Assembly: GCA_016283095.1 (NCBI GenBank)
Contig: JAEEMG010000073.1
Span: 147,938 to 211,937, forward strand
Length of the DNA stretch: 64,000 bases
Source: Paludibacteraceae bacterium
Lineage (GTDB): Bacteria > Bacteroidota > Bacteroidia > Bacteroidales > Paludibacteraceae
Direction of reading: 5' to 3'
Position 1 is the first letter of the stretch; every line of letters starts with the position of its first letter. This document shows, one piece after another, positions 44,365 through 52,108 of this stretch. The notes under the pieces were generated by a model. It ran no database searches. It was not told the origin of the DNA and saw nothing but the letters and a program-made list of their open reading frames with translations. Position numbers and translations under genes: made by a program.

Positions 44365-44470
44365 ATCTCTAAATTTTAATGATTTATTTTTTGCATCGTT
44401 GACGGAAGATAATTTTAATTCGTAATTGTTGGAAAATGCCACCCATAATGGCGATCCCTTGTGGTCGTCC

Positions 44471-44893
44471 TTAAGAAAATGTCGACTTTATTTCAGGTAT
44501 GTCACAGATTTGCAAAGATAAGTCAATCGTGACATAAAGATTTGAGCAACCACTAAAAGCATAATCACCAATGGATATTACATTATATATTTTGCCTTCA
44601 ATTCGTACCTTGGCAGGTATCGTAATGGATTCAGGGAATGCATCTTCTCTATATGAGTCGTCATTTATCACTTCAACCGTAGAATCAGATAAAATTTTGA
44701 ATTTAAGTGGCGTTACTGATGTATCCACAATTGCCGAATCTTCGGGAATTGATTCGTCAAAAATAATCTCTTCCACCTCATTTACATTAATTCTCCAATT
44801 CTCTCCATTCTTCTGTTTCACAACCATCTCCGTCGCCAAAACAGTAACGCACAACACAAATGCCACGATTGATACAAGTAGGCTTTTTGCCAT
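44471..44893 (-). pseudogene. Truncated BspA-like gene, out-of-frame internal deletion
   Basis: It encodes 140 residues: a signal peptide (LLVSIVAFVLCVTVLAT), the header MVVKQKNGENWRINVNEVEE, the conserved LKFKILSDSTVEV and VRIEGKIYNVISIGDYAFSG segments, and just one LRR. At the C-terminal cap the frame is lost. After NLYVTID the reading frame gives LSLQICDIPEIK, whereas the family ending CKSVTYLK and its stop are present one frame away. This indicates a deletion of most LRRs and of about 15 cap residues, not a multiple of three. The product could still be secreted, but a functional LRR solenoid is absent. Confidence 0.75.
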
Positions 44894-45054
44894 ATCTGTA
44901 TAATTCTATTACAATTCAAATATCAATGCTGCCATAAATGACACATTGTTGCGAAATTATGAATAAATCATACGACAATAAAAATAACGATGTTACAAAA
45001 TCATGAATAAATTATACAACGGCAAAAATTCCAAATAAACAATCCGTCGAATTA

Positions 45055-45553
45055 CCATGGCACGCACGTCCGTGTGTTTACGAGAGGAGGATTCCCCAGA
45101 TGTGTGGATTACCCCACAATTATGCATTATATTTCATTCCCGGGCGACCACAAGGGATCGCCCCTACGGGTGGATTTCCCCAACAATTACGCATTATAAA
45201 TTATGAATTACCATAACACGCATGTCCGTGCGTCTCTACGAGGGGATGTCCCCCAGATGTGTGGATTACCCCACAATTATGCATTACGCATTATGAATTA
45301 CCATAACACGCACGTCCGTGCGTCTCTACGAGGGGATGTCCCCCAGATGTGTGGATTCCCCCACAATTATGCATTATATTTCATTCCAGGGCGACCACAA
45401 GGGATCGCCCCTACGGGTGGATTTCCCCAACAATTACGCATTATGAATTACGAATTACCATAACACGCACGTCCGTGCGTCTCTACGAGGGGATGTCCCC
45501 CAGATGTGTGGATTACCCCACAATTATGCATTATGCATTATGAATTACGAATT
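45055..45553 (+). repeat. Tandemly duplicated A-B-A composite repeat array
   Basis: Unit A (about 76-90 bases) has ACGCACGTCCGTGCGT, GAGGGGATGTCCCCCAGATG and TACCCCACAATTATGCATTA. Unit B (about 80 bases) has GGGCGACCACAAGGGATCGC and CCCCAACAATTACGCATTA. The order is A 45055, B 45131, A 45211, A 45301, B 45377, A 45458. The second A-B-A is displaced by 246-247 bases from the first, so a 246-base block was duplicated in tandem. Confidence 0.85.
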
Positions 45554-45594
45554 GATCCCATTCCGTCCACGGTTGAAAAAAATATCGACGAAAA

Positions 45595-45620
45595 AAGGGA
45601 TGAACCGTCGTCCATCCCTT
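45595..45620 (-). terminator. Shared-type terminator after the 45645 BspA-like gene
   Basis: The same AAGGGATG/CATCCCTT hairpin and loop AACCGTCGTC as at 42990-43015, with the minus-strand T-run. Confidence 0.8.
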
Positions 45621-45644
45621 CTCTATCTTACGTCATGAAATCCT

Positions 45645-47066
45645 TTATTTCAGATATGTCACGGATTTGCAGTTATAGAATGCGTTATTTCCCACCGTTA
45701 CATTGTTTTTTGAATTGTCAATTGTGACATCAAGATTATTGCATTTATAAAAAGCATTTTCACCAATAGAAGTGACACTATTAGGAATATCGATGCTAGT
45801 CAATTTGCTACAGCCAGAAAAAGCCGAAGAACCGATAGAAGTGACACCCTCAGGTATGCTGATACTTGTCAGGCCGCTACAACCAGAAAAAGCGGCATCT
45901 GCAATGCTAGTGATGTCAGATGGAATATCTATGCTAGTCAGACCGCGACAACCACAAAAAGTGCCACCATCGATGAAAGTGACACTATTAGGTATGTTGA
46001 CACTGGTCAGACCACTACAGTACCAAAAAGCATCACGACCGATTTCAGTGACACCCTCAGGAATGTTGATGCTAGTCAGACCGCTACAACCAGAAAAAGC
46101 CCCATGACCGATAGAAGTGACACCCTCAGGAATGTTGATGCTAGTCAGACCGCTATATTCAGAAAAAGCATATACTTCGATGCTGGTCACACTATATATT
46201 TTATCTCCGATACGTACTTTGGCTGGAATAGAGATAGAATCAAGATTTGAGTAATTTCCACGTATCACCTCCGCAGTCGAATCAGATGTGATTCTGAATT
46301 TCAAAGGAGTATCTGAAGTGTCTATTACGGTCAAATCTTTATTTTTTAGATATGTCACAGATTTGCAAGCTTCGAAAGCAAACTCTCCAACTTTCACGTT
46401 TCCTTCTGAATTGTCAATCGTGACATCAAGATTGATGCATCTGTAAAATGCAAACTTATCAATGTCTGTCACACTTGATGGAATCTGTATGCTTTTCAGT
46501 CCGTTACATCCTGAAAAAGCGGAGTTTCCAATGCTGGTCACGTTCTTCGGAAGAGTAATCTCTCTCAAACTGCTACATCTGGCAAATGTCGAACTATCAA
46601 TGCGTGTGACTCCCTCAGGAATGTTGATGCGTGTCAAATCGCTACAGCCAATAAATGCCTCTGCACCGATGGATGTGACACTTTCTGGAATTCTGATGCT
46701 TGTCAAACCGCTATATCCACCAAAAACTCCATCACCGATGGATGTGACATTATATATTTTTCCGTTGATTCGCACTTTCTCCGGGATGGCGATTGAATCT
46801 GTATTATTATAATAATAGCGGTATCCCGATACTTCCGCAGTGGAACCAGATGTGATCCTGAATCTTAAAGGTGAGGCAGAAGTGTCTACTGCTGTTGTGT
46901 CTCCTATGATCGAAGTGTCTTTTCCTATTTCAAAGTCGACTTCTTCAATATTGTCTACTTCATATCTTGCGATATTGCCATCTTTAAGCTTTATACGCAT
47001 GAAGTCTGTCGCAAATGTCAGCAGACACAATATGAACATCACTGATAAAGTAAGCAGTTTTTTCAT
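45645..47066 (-). CDS. BspA-like LRR protein, two-module fusion
   Basis: A 473-residue secreted protein. The signal peptide is LLTLSVMFILCLLTFAT. Module 1 has a header (DFMRIKLKDGNIARYEVDNI), the lead-in LRFRITSGSTAEV, about five LRRs, and a complete cap (LDVTIDNSEGNVKVGEFAF, CKSVTYLKNKDL, near residues 215-250). Module 2 restarts with a lead-in (LKFRITSDSTAEV, VRIGDKIYSVTSI), carries about seven LRRs, and ends in its own cap (CKSVTYLK). An internal cap in mid-protein indicates fusion or duplication of two whole units. It is probably surface exposed and adhesive. Confidence 0.87.
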   Translation of the reverse strand: MKKLLTLSVMFILCLLTFATDFMRIKLKDGNIARYEVDNIEEVDFEIGKDTSIIGDTTAVDTSASPLRFRITSGSTAEVSGYRYYYNNTDSIAIPEKVRINGKIYNVTSIGDGVFGGYSGLTSIRIPESVTSIGAEAFIGCSDLTRINIPEGVTRIDSSTFARCSSLREITLPKNVTSIGNSAFSGCNGLKSIQIPSSVTDIDKFAFYRCINLDVTIDNSEGNVKVGEFAFEACKSVTYLKNKDLTVIDTSDTPLKFRITSDSTAEVIRGNYSNLDSISIPAKVRIGDKIYSVTSIEVYAFSEYSGLTSINIPEGVTSIGHGAFSGCSGLTSINIPEGVTEIGRDAFWYCSGLTSVNIPNSVTFIDGGTFCGCRGLTSIDIPSDITSIADAAFSGCSGLTSISIPEGVTSIGSSAFSGCSKLTSIDIPNSVTSIGENAFYKCNNLDVTIDNSKNNVTVGNNAFYNCKSVTYLK

Positions 47067-47395
47067 ATCACTAAAATTTAATGGTTTATATTAATCATTT
47101 AAAATCCCTATTATTTCATTTGTGAAACGTGAATGGTATTATAATTAAATCCTTTTATCTCAATCGGCAATTATTTAGGTCGAGTGAAAAATATGGATGT
47201 CGTGACATCGATTTCGCTAAATTATAAACAAAAACTAAAAAAGCAAAAGTTACAACAAAAGTTTTTCCCATGGATTCGAAATTCGTTTTCCTGTTTGAAA
47301 ATCGTTAAGTCTGCAATTGAGCAAGTTGTGAGTGAATTTTGAAGAAAAATAATACCTTTGTATCTGGTAACATTAATAGGATAAAAATATAGGGC
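47067..47395. other. Divergent intergenic region, BspA-like gene and two-component operon
   Basis: No gene is seen in this 329-base stretch. It should carry the promoters of both flanking units. The clearest signal is TACCTTTG at 47353-47360, before the response regulator. Confidence 0.5.
47353..47360 (+). promoter_or_regulatory. Candidate -7 box of the two-component operon
   Basis: TACCTTTG fits TAnnTTTG and lies 36 bases before the ATG at 47396. The -33 region has only TTG at 47326, too far upstream for a standard spacer. Confidence 0.42.
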
Positions 47396-48070
47396 ATGAA
47401 AATACTTATAATCGAAGACGACCAGGGAATGCAGGAGGTGATAAGCCAATCTCTTATTAAAGCTCGCTATGTGGTGGAGACGGCATCCACCTTGGATGAG
47501 GCTCGCTCCAAACTCCTTCTCTATGAATACGACTGTGTGCTGCTGGATATCATGTTGCCGGATGGCAATGGCCTGAGTCTGCTTAAAGAATTGGCAGACA
47601 AGAAAATCAATCGCAACGTCATCATACTTTCCGCCCGCGATTCTGTCGATGATAAAATTGAAGGCCTTGAACTTGGGGCTGACGACTATCTGCCAAAACC
47701 TTTTCATCTGGCGGAGCTTCATGCCCGTATCAGAAGCCTTATGCGTCGTCGACGGGATGGCGAACATACAATCTGCCTTGGAAATATAGAGCTGAATCCT
47801 GATCAGTTCTCTGTCAAGGTGGGAGGCAAAACTTTGGATGTGAGTCGCAAGGAGTTCGACATTCTGCATTATCTCATCAGCCGCCCCGACAGAGTCGTGA
47901 GCAAGGAGGCGTTGGCAGAAGCGGTGTGGGGCGACTATATAGACCAGTCGGACAATTTCGATTTTATCTATGCCCACATGAAAAACTTGCGTAAGCGTCT
48001 GAAGGCTGCTTCCGCGGATATCGAACTGAAAACTGTCTATGGATTCGGCTACAAAATCACCACACCATGA
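47396..48070 (+). CDS. OmpR-family response regulator
   Basis: A 224-residue response regulator. The receiver domain has the acidic pair Asp8/Asp9 (IIEDDQ), the phospho-acceptor Asp51 in CVLLDIMLPDGNG, Ser79 in VIILSARDS and Lys101 in DYLPKPFHLAEL. The C-terminal winged helix (about 130-224) has RKEFDILHYLI, the recognition helix region DNFDFIYAHMKNLRKRL and VYGFGYKI. It should bind direct repeats as a dimer when phosphorylated by the adjacent sensor kinase, whose start overlaps its stop (ATGA). The PepSY genes downstream are its likely targets, by position and by phased repeats at 49592-49612. Confidence 0.95.
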   Translation: MKILIIEDDQGMQEVISQSLIKARYVVETASTLDEARSKLLLYEYDCVLLDIMLPDGNGLSLLKELADKKINRNVIILSARDSVDDKIEGLELGADDYLPKPFHLAELHARIRSLMRRRRDGEHTICLGNIELNPDQFSVKVGGKTLDVSRKEFDILHYLISRPDRVVSKEALAEAVWGDYIDQSDNFDFIYAHMKNLRKRLKAASADIELKTVYGFGYKITTP

Positions 48071-49353
48071 AACTATTGCATCATATCACTCTCCGTCTCT
48101 CTATCCTTATGTCTCTGCTGATTTTGTTTTGGAGCGTCCCTTTCTACTACGCTCTGATAGAAGAGGTGAACGATGAGACGGACGATTCTCTTGAAGAAAT
48201 GGCGGAGACTATCATCAAACGTACTTTGGCGGGAGAAGAACTGGGTTCTGCGTTCTCTTCCAGCAACAACCAATTCCATATACGCGATGTCTCTGCGGAA
48301 TATGCGGCGACTCATGACCATATCAGGTACGAGGATCGTGAGGTTTACGTGAAAGAGATGAGAGAATACGAATCCGCGCGTATGTTGACTACCATTTATT
48401 GTGATGACGACGGTGCTTTTCATGAGCTTGAGGTTTATACTCCTCACATTGAAAAAGACGATCTGCGTGAGACAATCTTCAAATGGATGCTTGCATTGGC
48501 TCTGACTCTGCTTTTGGGAACGATGTTGTTGAATACACTATCGATTCGTCTGACCATGAAACCTCTGTACAACTTGTTGAAATGGACGGAGCAGTTCAGA
48601 CTACATAAAAAAATGTCCAAACTTGTGAATCCTACAAACATTCATGAGTTTCGTCAACTCAATGAGACAGTTGAGCAATCTATGTTGAGAAGCCAAAAAC
48701 AGTTTGAATTACAGAAAAACTTCATCGGTAATGCCTCTCATGAACTACAGACTCCTCTGGCTGTCTGCATGAACCATCTGGAATTGATGTTGGAAGATCC
48801 TAATTTGGAGGAAAAACAGATTGTTGAGATTGGCAAAGTCATCAGAACTCTCAAGAACATGACGCAATTAAATCGCACTTTGCTTGTCTTATCCCGTATA
48901 GACAACGGACAATTCACCCAAAGCGAATGTGTCAGTTTCCGGGAATTGACAGAGCGGATTCTCACGGATCTGCAATCCATATTCGCTTCAATGGACATTC
49001 GCGTCGAAACCAGATCTTCTTCTGATTTCCAATATGTCATGGATCCGACTCTGGCATCCATGTTGCTCACCAATCTGCTGAAGAATGCCTTCGTCCACAA
49101 TCGACAAGGTGGACGGATCGTTTTGGAGAGTAGTGCAGATCATTTCCGTATTTCAAACACAGGAACGGAAAACGCTCTGCCAACCAATCAGATTTTTGAG
49201 CCTTTCTACCATTCTCCAGACAAACCCAACTCCACAGGATTGGGATTGCCAATAACAAAATCCATTTGCAGACAGAGTGGACTTTACATTAAATACGAAT
49301 ACTTGGATGCGATGCATTGCTTTGAGGTGGGGAAGGAGACTTCTGACATTTAG
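48067..49353 (+). CDS. Sensor histidine kinase
   Basis: A 428-residue membrane kinase. Two membrane spans (about 10-30 and 137-157) enclose a small sensor region of about 105 residues with no recognised domain. A linker of HAMP-like length follows. The H box is NFIGNASHELQTPLAV with His225, the N box is LLTNLLKNAFVHN, and the G2 box is STGLGLPITKSIC. The usual DxGxG G1 box is replaced by ISNTGTENAL, a pattern frequent in Bacteroidetes kinases of this group. It overlaps the response regulator gene by 4 bases. Confidence 0.93.
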   Translation: MKLLHHITLRLSILMSLLILFWSVPFYYALIEEVNDETDDSLEEMAETIIKRTLAGEELGSAFSSSNNQFHIRDVSAEYAATHDHIRYEDREVYVKEMREYESARMLTTIYCDDDGAFHELEVYTPHIEKDDLRETIFKWMLALALTLLLGTMLLNTLSIRLTMKPLYNLLKWTEQFRLHKKMSKLVNPTNIHEFRQLNETVEQSMLRSQKQFELQKNFIGNASHELQTPLAVCMNHLELMLEDPNLEEKQIVEIGKVIRTLKNMTQLNRTLLVLSRIDNGQFTQSECVSFRELTERILTDLQSIFASMDIRVETRSSSDFQYVMDPTLASMLLTNLLKNAFVHNRQGGRIVLESSADHFRISNTGTENALPTNQIFEPFYHSPDKPNSTGLGLPITKSICRQSGLYIKYEYLDAMHCFEVGKETSDI

Positions 49354-49675
49354 GAATGCGGACTCGCGAAAAATGTATTGCCTTTCAGGCAAGATTTTTG
49401 ATGTTGTCGCTATCCCCGAGACTTCGTCCCGGGTTACTCTCGCTTCGCTCAATAGCGTCTTCCAGACGCCAAATATGATGAAAAATAGATAGCTCGTTCT
49501 TGCTTGAACTTGCAGGAGAGATGGGGGGAGGGGCAACAATTATCAAACTCTAAAACCAAATTTTTTAATTAAATTTTAAGCAGTTCACAAATTTTCAGAT
49601 TCTTTTCAGATTTGGGCTTTTACTTTGCAATTGAAATCAAAAATCAATCATTGTTTAACTAAAAAAGTAAAGGAC
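49354..49675. other. Intergenic region before the PepSY genes
   Basis: No gene is seen. The left half holds a GC-rich segment with CCCGAGACTTCGTCCCGGG (hairpin-forming) and GCGTCTTCCAGACGC (inverted repeat), which may terminate or attenuate the kinase transcript. The right half is AT-rich and holds the phased direct repeats and a promoter-like box. Confidence 0.5.
49592..49627 (+). promoter_or_regulatory. Phased direct repeats and promoter-like box before the PepSY genes
   Basis: TTTTCAGATT occurs at 49592-49601 and again at 49603-49612, so the repeats are spaced by 11 bases, the phasing OmpR-family dimers use. TTACTTTG at 49620-49627 is close to a -7 box, which would place the repeats over the -33 position. 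Confidence 0.5.
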
Positions 49676-50119
49676 ATGAAAAGGTTAATGAAATTATTCG
49701 CAGTAGGTTGTGCATTGAGTGCCCAGACATTAGTTTTTGCAGGACAGGACAAACCAATCAAGATTGAGCAGTTGCCTGCAAACGCGCAACAGATCATCAA
49801 TAATCATTTTGCTGGCCAGAAGGTGGCTTTGGCAAAAGTCGACTCAGAGTTGTTCGGAAAGACTTACGACGTCATCTTCACAAACGGAGACAAACTGGAG
49901 TTTGACAGCAAGGGCGACTGGATTGAGGTGGAGTGCAAGAAGAGCCAGGTGCCGGCAGCCCTCGTCCCTGAATCCATTTCAAAGTTTGTGGCAGACTCTT
50001 ATCCTCAGACAAAGATTCTTGAGATCGACCGTGATCGCAGAGGGTACGACGTAAAGCTTTCCAGCCATATTGAACTTAAGTTTGACGGCCAATTCCAGTT
50101 GGTGGGTATTGACGACTGA
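49676..50119 (+). CDS. PepSY-like periplasmic protein
   Basis: A 147-residue secreted protein with signal peptide MKRLMKLFAVGCALSAQTLVFA. The mature part matches the PepSY-like (DUF2874) family, with two related beta-alpha-beta units: KIEQLPANAQQIINNHFAGQ/VDSELFGKTYDVIFTNGDKL and VPAALVPESISKFVADSY/RRGYDVKLSSHIELKFD. Such proteins are periplasmic and frequently sit beside two-component systems in Bacteroidetes. They may modulate the sensor or bind a ligand. The ATG at 49676 starts the signal peptide; a TTG at 49625 is a poor alternative. Confidence 0.85.
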   Translation: MKRLMKLFAVGCALSAQTLVFAGQDKPIKIEQLPANAQQIINNHFAGQKVALAKVDSELFGKTYDVIFTNGDKLEFDSKGDWIEVECKKSQVPAALVPESISKFVADSYPQTKILEIDRDRRGYDVKLSSHIELKFDGQFQLVGIDD

Positions 50120-50166
50120 TTTTGAGAGAAAAGCAAAAATTTGTTTAACTAAAAAAGAAAACGACG

Positions 50167-50604
50167 ATGAAGAAGAGATTTTTCATAACAACATTCTTCC
50201 TGGCCGCTCTCTTTAATTTTGTCGCATGTGACGACGATACGGATTTGGCTGCCAGTGACGTGCCAAAGGCGGTAGAGCAGACATTCAACAGTATGTTTGC
50301 CAATATCCATCCACAATGGGAGTTGGAAAACAAGCTATATAAGGCGGAATTCTTTCAGGACGGGCATGAATTTGAAGCCTGTTTCAACTCAGATGGATCA
50401 TGGTCGCACACTTATAAGGATGTTTATCTTAACGAGTTGCCAGAACCGGTGACAAACTATGTGGGCACCAAATATGCCGATTATCGTATTGATGATTCAA
50501 AATTCGTAAAAACGCCGACAACAGAATACTATCAGCTGGAGTTGGAGCGAAATGGCAAACGAGATCGTATCCTGAGGTTGAGTGCCACTGGAGAGGAAAT
50601 GTAA
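50167..50604 (+). CDS. PepSY-like lipoprotein
   Basis: A 145-residue protein with signal MKKRFFITTFFLAALFNFVAC (lipobox FVAC) and an acidic start to the mature part (DDDTD), which may route it to the surface. The PepSY-like fold is recognisable in ASDVPKAVEQTFNSMFANIH, YKAEFFQDGHEFEACFNSDG and LPEPVTNYVGTKYADYRI. It is a paralogue of the preceding gene, 47 bases downstream. Both starts are preceded by almost the same leader (TTGTTTAACTAAAAAAG), indicating duplication of gene plus leader. It probably shares the upstream promoter. Confidence 0.82.
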   Translation: MKKRFFITTFFLAALFNFVACDDDTDLAASDVPKAVEQTFNSMFANIHPQWELENKLYKAEFFQDGHEFEACFNSDGSWSHTYKDVYLNELPEPVTNYVGTKYADYRIDDSKFVKTPTTEYYQLELERNGKRDRILRLSATGEEM

Positions 50605-50649
50605 ATTCGTAATGTCTAATTCATAATTATTGTGGAATCCATTTTTTGA

Positions 50650-50674
50650 AGAGACGTCGTATTACGGCGTCTCT
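50650..50674 (+). terminator. Hairpin after the PepSY genes
   Basis: AGAGACGTCGT and ACGGCGTCTCT pair with one mismatch around a short loop. It lies 46 bases past the stop codon and is another member of the GAGACG palindrome family. There is no strong T-run. Confidence 0.5.
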
Positions 50675-50772
50675 ATTGTTGTGTCTCCTCATTACAGCGT
50701 CTTTATAAAAAACATTACGCATTCATAGCCTGGGATATCAACCGTTTCCATGGTTTGGAAAAAGGACGAAAA

Positions 50773-50800
50773 AAGGGATGAACCGCGTCGTCCATCCCTT
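50773..50800 (-). terminator. Shared-type terminator after fabF
   Basis: AAGGGATG and CATCCCTT with loop AACCGCGTCGTC and a minus-strand T-run, the third copy of the terminator at 42990 and 45595. Upstream similarity (GCATTCATA, CCATGG) also extends to the 42990 copy. Confidence 0.75.
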
Positions 50801-50847
50801 TCAAATTTATTCTGTGTAGACGTCACAATGTGGCGTCTCAACGGATT

Positions 50848-52089
50848 TTACATCTTTCTCAAAGCTACGCAACCGTTGTGTCCACCGAATCCCAATGATG
50901 TTGAGAATGCGATGTTGACGTCTGCCTTTACAGCTACGTTTGGAGTGTAGTTAAGATCACACTCTGGATCAGCCTCCTTAAGGTTGATTGTTGGAGGGAT
51001 GATTCCGTTTTTCAATGTAAGTGCAGAAACGATCAACTCCAATGCTCCAGCTGCTCCCAAGCAGTGTCCCATCATCGACTTGCTAGATGAGATGTGTGCC
51101 TTGCGTGCTGCCTCCTCACCTAACGCAAGCTTGAATGCTGCAGTCTCACCCTTATCGTTAAGAGGTGTTCCTGTACCGTGTGCGTTGATGTATAGGCAAT
51201 CTTTTGCAGCGTCGAAATTAGACTCCTCTAGGGCCAACTTGATTGCCTTGCTTGCAGGCACTCCGTCTGGCTTTGGAGCTGTGTAGTGGTATGCGTCACA
51301 TGTGTTGCCGTAACCTGTCACCTCTGCATAGATCTTTGCTCCACGTGCCTTTGCGTGCTCATACTCCTCAAGGACAAGGATACCACATCCTTCACCCATC
51401 ACGAATCCTGCACGACGCTTGTCGAATGGAAGTGATGCCTCGTTAGGATCAGTAGCCTTAGAAAGAGCTTTTGAGTTAGCAAAGCCACCGATTGCAAGTG
51501 GGTTGACAGCTGCCTCACTACCTCCTGCCACGATAGCGTCTGCATAACCGTGCTTGATAGCGTGGAATGCCTCACCTACTGCGTGAGTAGATGTTGCACA
51601 TGCTGTTACAACTGGAATACATGGTCCCTCAAGGTGATGCGCGATAGCAACCTGACCTGATGCCATGTTGGCAATCAACATAGGGATGAATAGAGGGGAA
51701 ATACGGTTCATTCCCTCATTGATAAGTTTCTCACACTCTGTTGTGAAGACGTGCATACCACCGATACCTGAACCGATGTATGTACCGAATCTGTCGGCTG
51801 CGATGTTCTCGCCGCTCTTCAATCCTGAATCTTCGATAGCCTGGTTGGCTGCGGCAAGAGCGAACTGTGCGAAACGGTCAGACTTGCGGGCCATACCCTT
51901 GTCTACACCGAAATCCTCTGCCTTGAAATCTTTTACCTCAGCGGCAAGTTTTACGGGATGATCACCTGTCTCGTATTGAGTGATTGCACCAATTCCACAA
52001 ACACCTTTTACTAGACTATCCCAATATGCGTCAATATTGTTACCGATAGGCGAAATCACGCCCATACCTGTAATTACGACTCTTTTCAT
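50848..52089 (-). CDS. fabF: Beta-ketoacyl-ACP synthase II
   Basis: A 413-residue thiolase-fold condensing enzyme. The Cys-His-His triad is Cys164 (VTACATSTHA), His304 (INAHGTGTPLND) and His342 (SMMGHCLGAAGA). The start MKRVVITGMGVISPIGN is canonical. It condenses malonyl-ACP with acyl-ACP in the elongation cycle. The ATG at 52089 is clear; the frame continues upstream to a TTG inside fabK, without conservation. It lies 19 bases after the fabK stop and is the last gene of the fabH-fabK-fabF unit. No acyl carrier protein gene is adjacent, unlike the common acpP-fabF pair. Confidence 0.96.
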   Translation of the reverse strand: MKRVVITGMGVISPIGNNIDAYWDSLVKGVCGIGAITQYETGDHPVKLAAEVKDFKAEDFGVDKGMARKSDRFAQFALAAANQAIEDSGLKSGENIAADRFGTYIGSGIGGMHVFTTECEKLINEGMNRISPLFIPMLIANMASGQVAIAHHLEGPCIPVVTACATSTHAVGEAFHAIKHGYADAIVAGGSEAAVNPLAIGGFANSKALSKATDPNEASLPFDKRRAGFVMGEGCGILVLEEYEHAKARGAKIYAEVTGYGNTCDAYHYTAPKPDGVPASKAIKLALEESNFDAAKDCLYINAHGTGTPLNDKGETAAFKLALGEEAARKAHISSSKSMMGHCLGAAGALELIVSALTLKNGIIPPTINLKEADPECDLNYTPNVAVKADVNIAFSTSLGFGGHNGCVALRKM

Positions 52090-52108
52090 TTCAATTCTGG
52101 TTTTATAA

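Larger units (their letters stand above)
44894..45644. repeat. Intergenic region with composite palindrome array
   Basis: No gene is seen; reading frames here come from repeats. The left third is AT-rich with two copies of a GAATAAATyATACrAC-like motif (near 44960 and 45004). From 45055 to 45553 lies the array described separately, and a terminator is at 45595. Confidence 0.75.

Noticed and set aside
45203..45727. Three overlapping plus-strand frames of 64-86 codons
   Set aside because: They translate the palindrome and AT-rich repeats (NYHNTHVRASLRGD twice), so they are by-products of the array.
47222..47977. A 251-codon open frame on the minus strand
   Set aside because: It lies antisense to the response regulator, whose motifs are unambiguous, and its translation has no family features.
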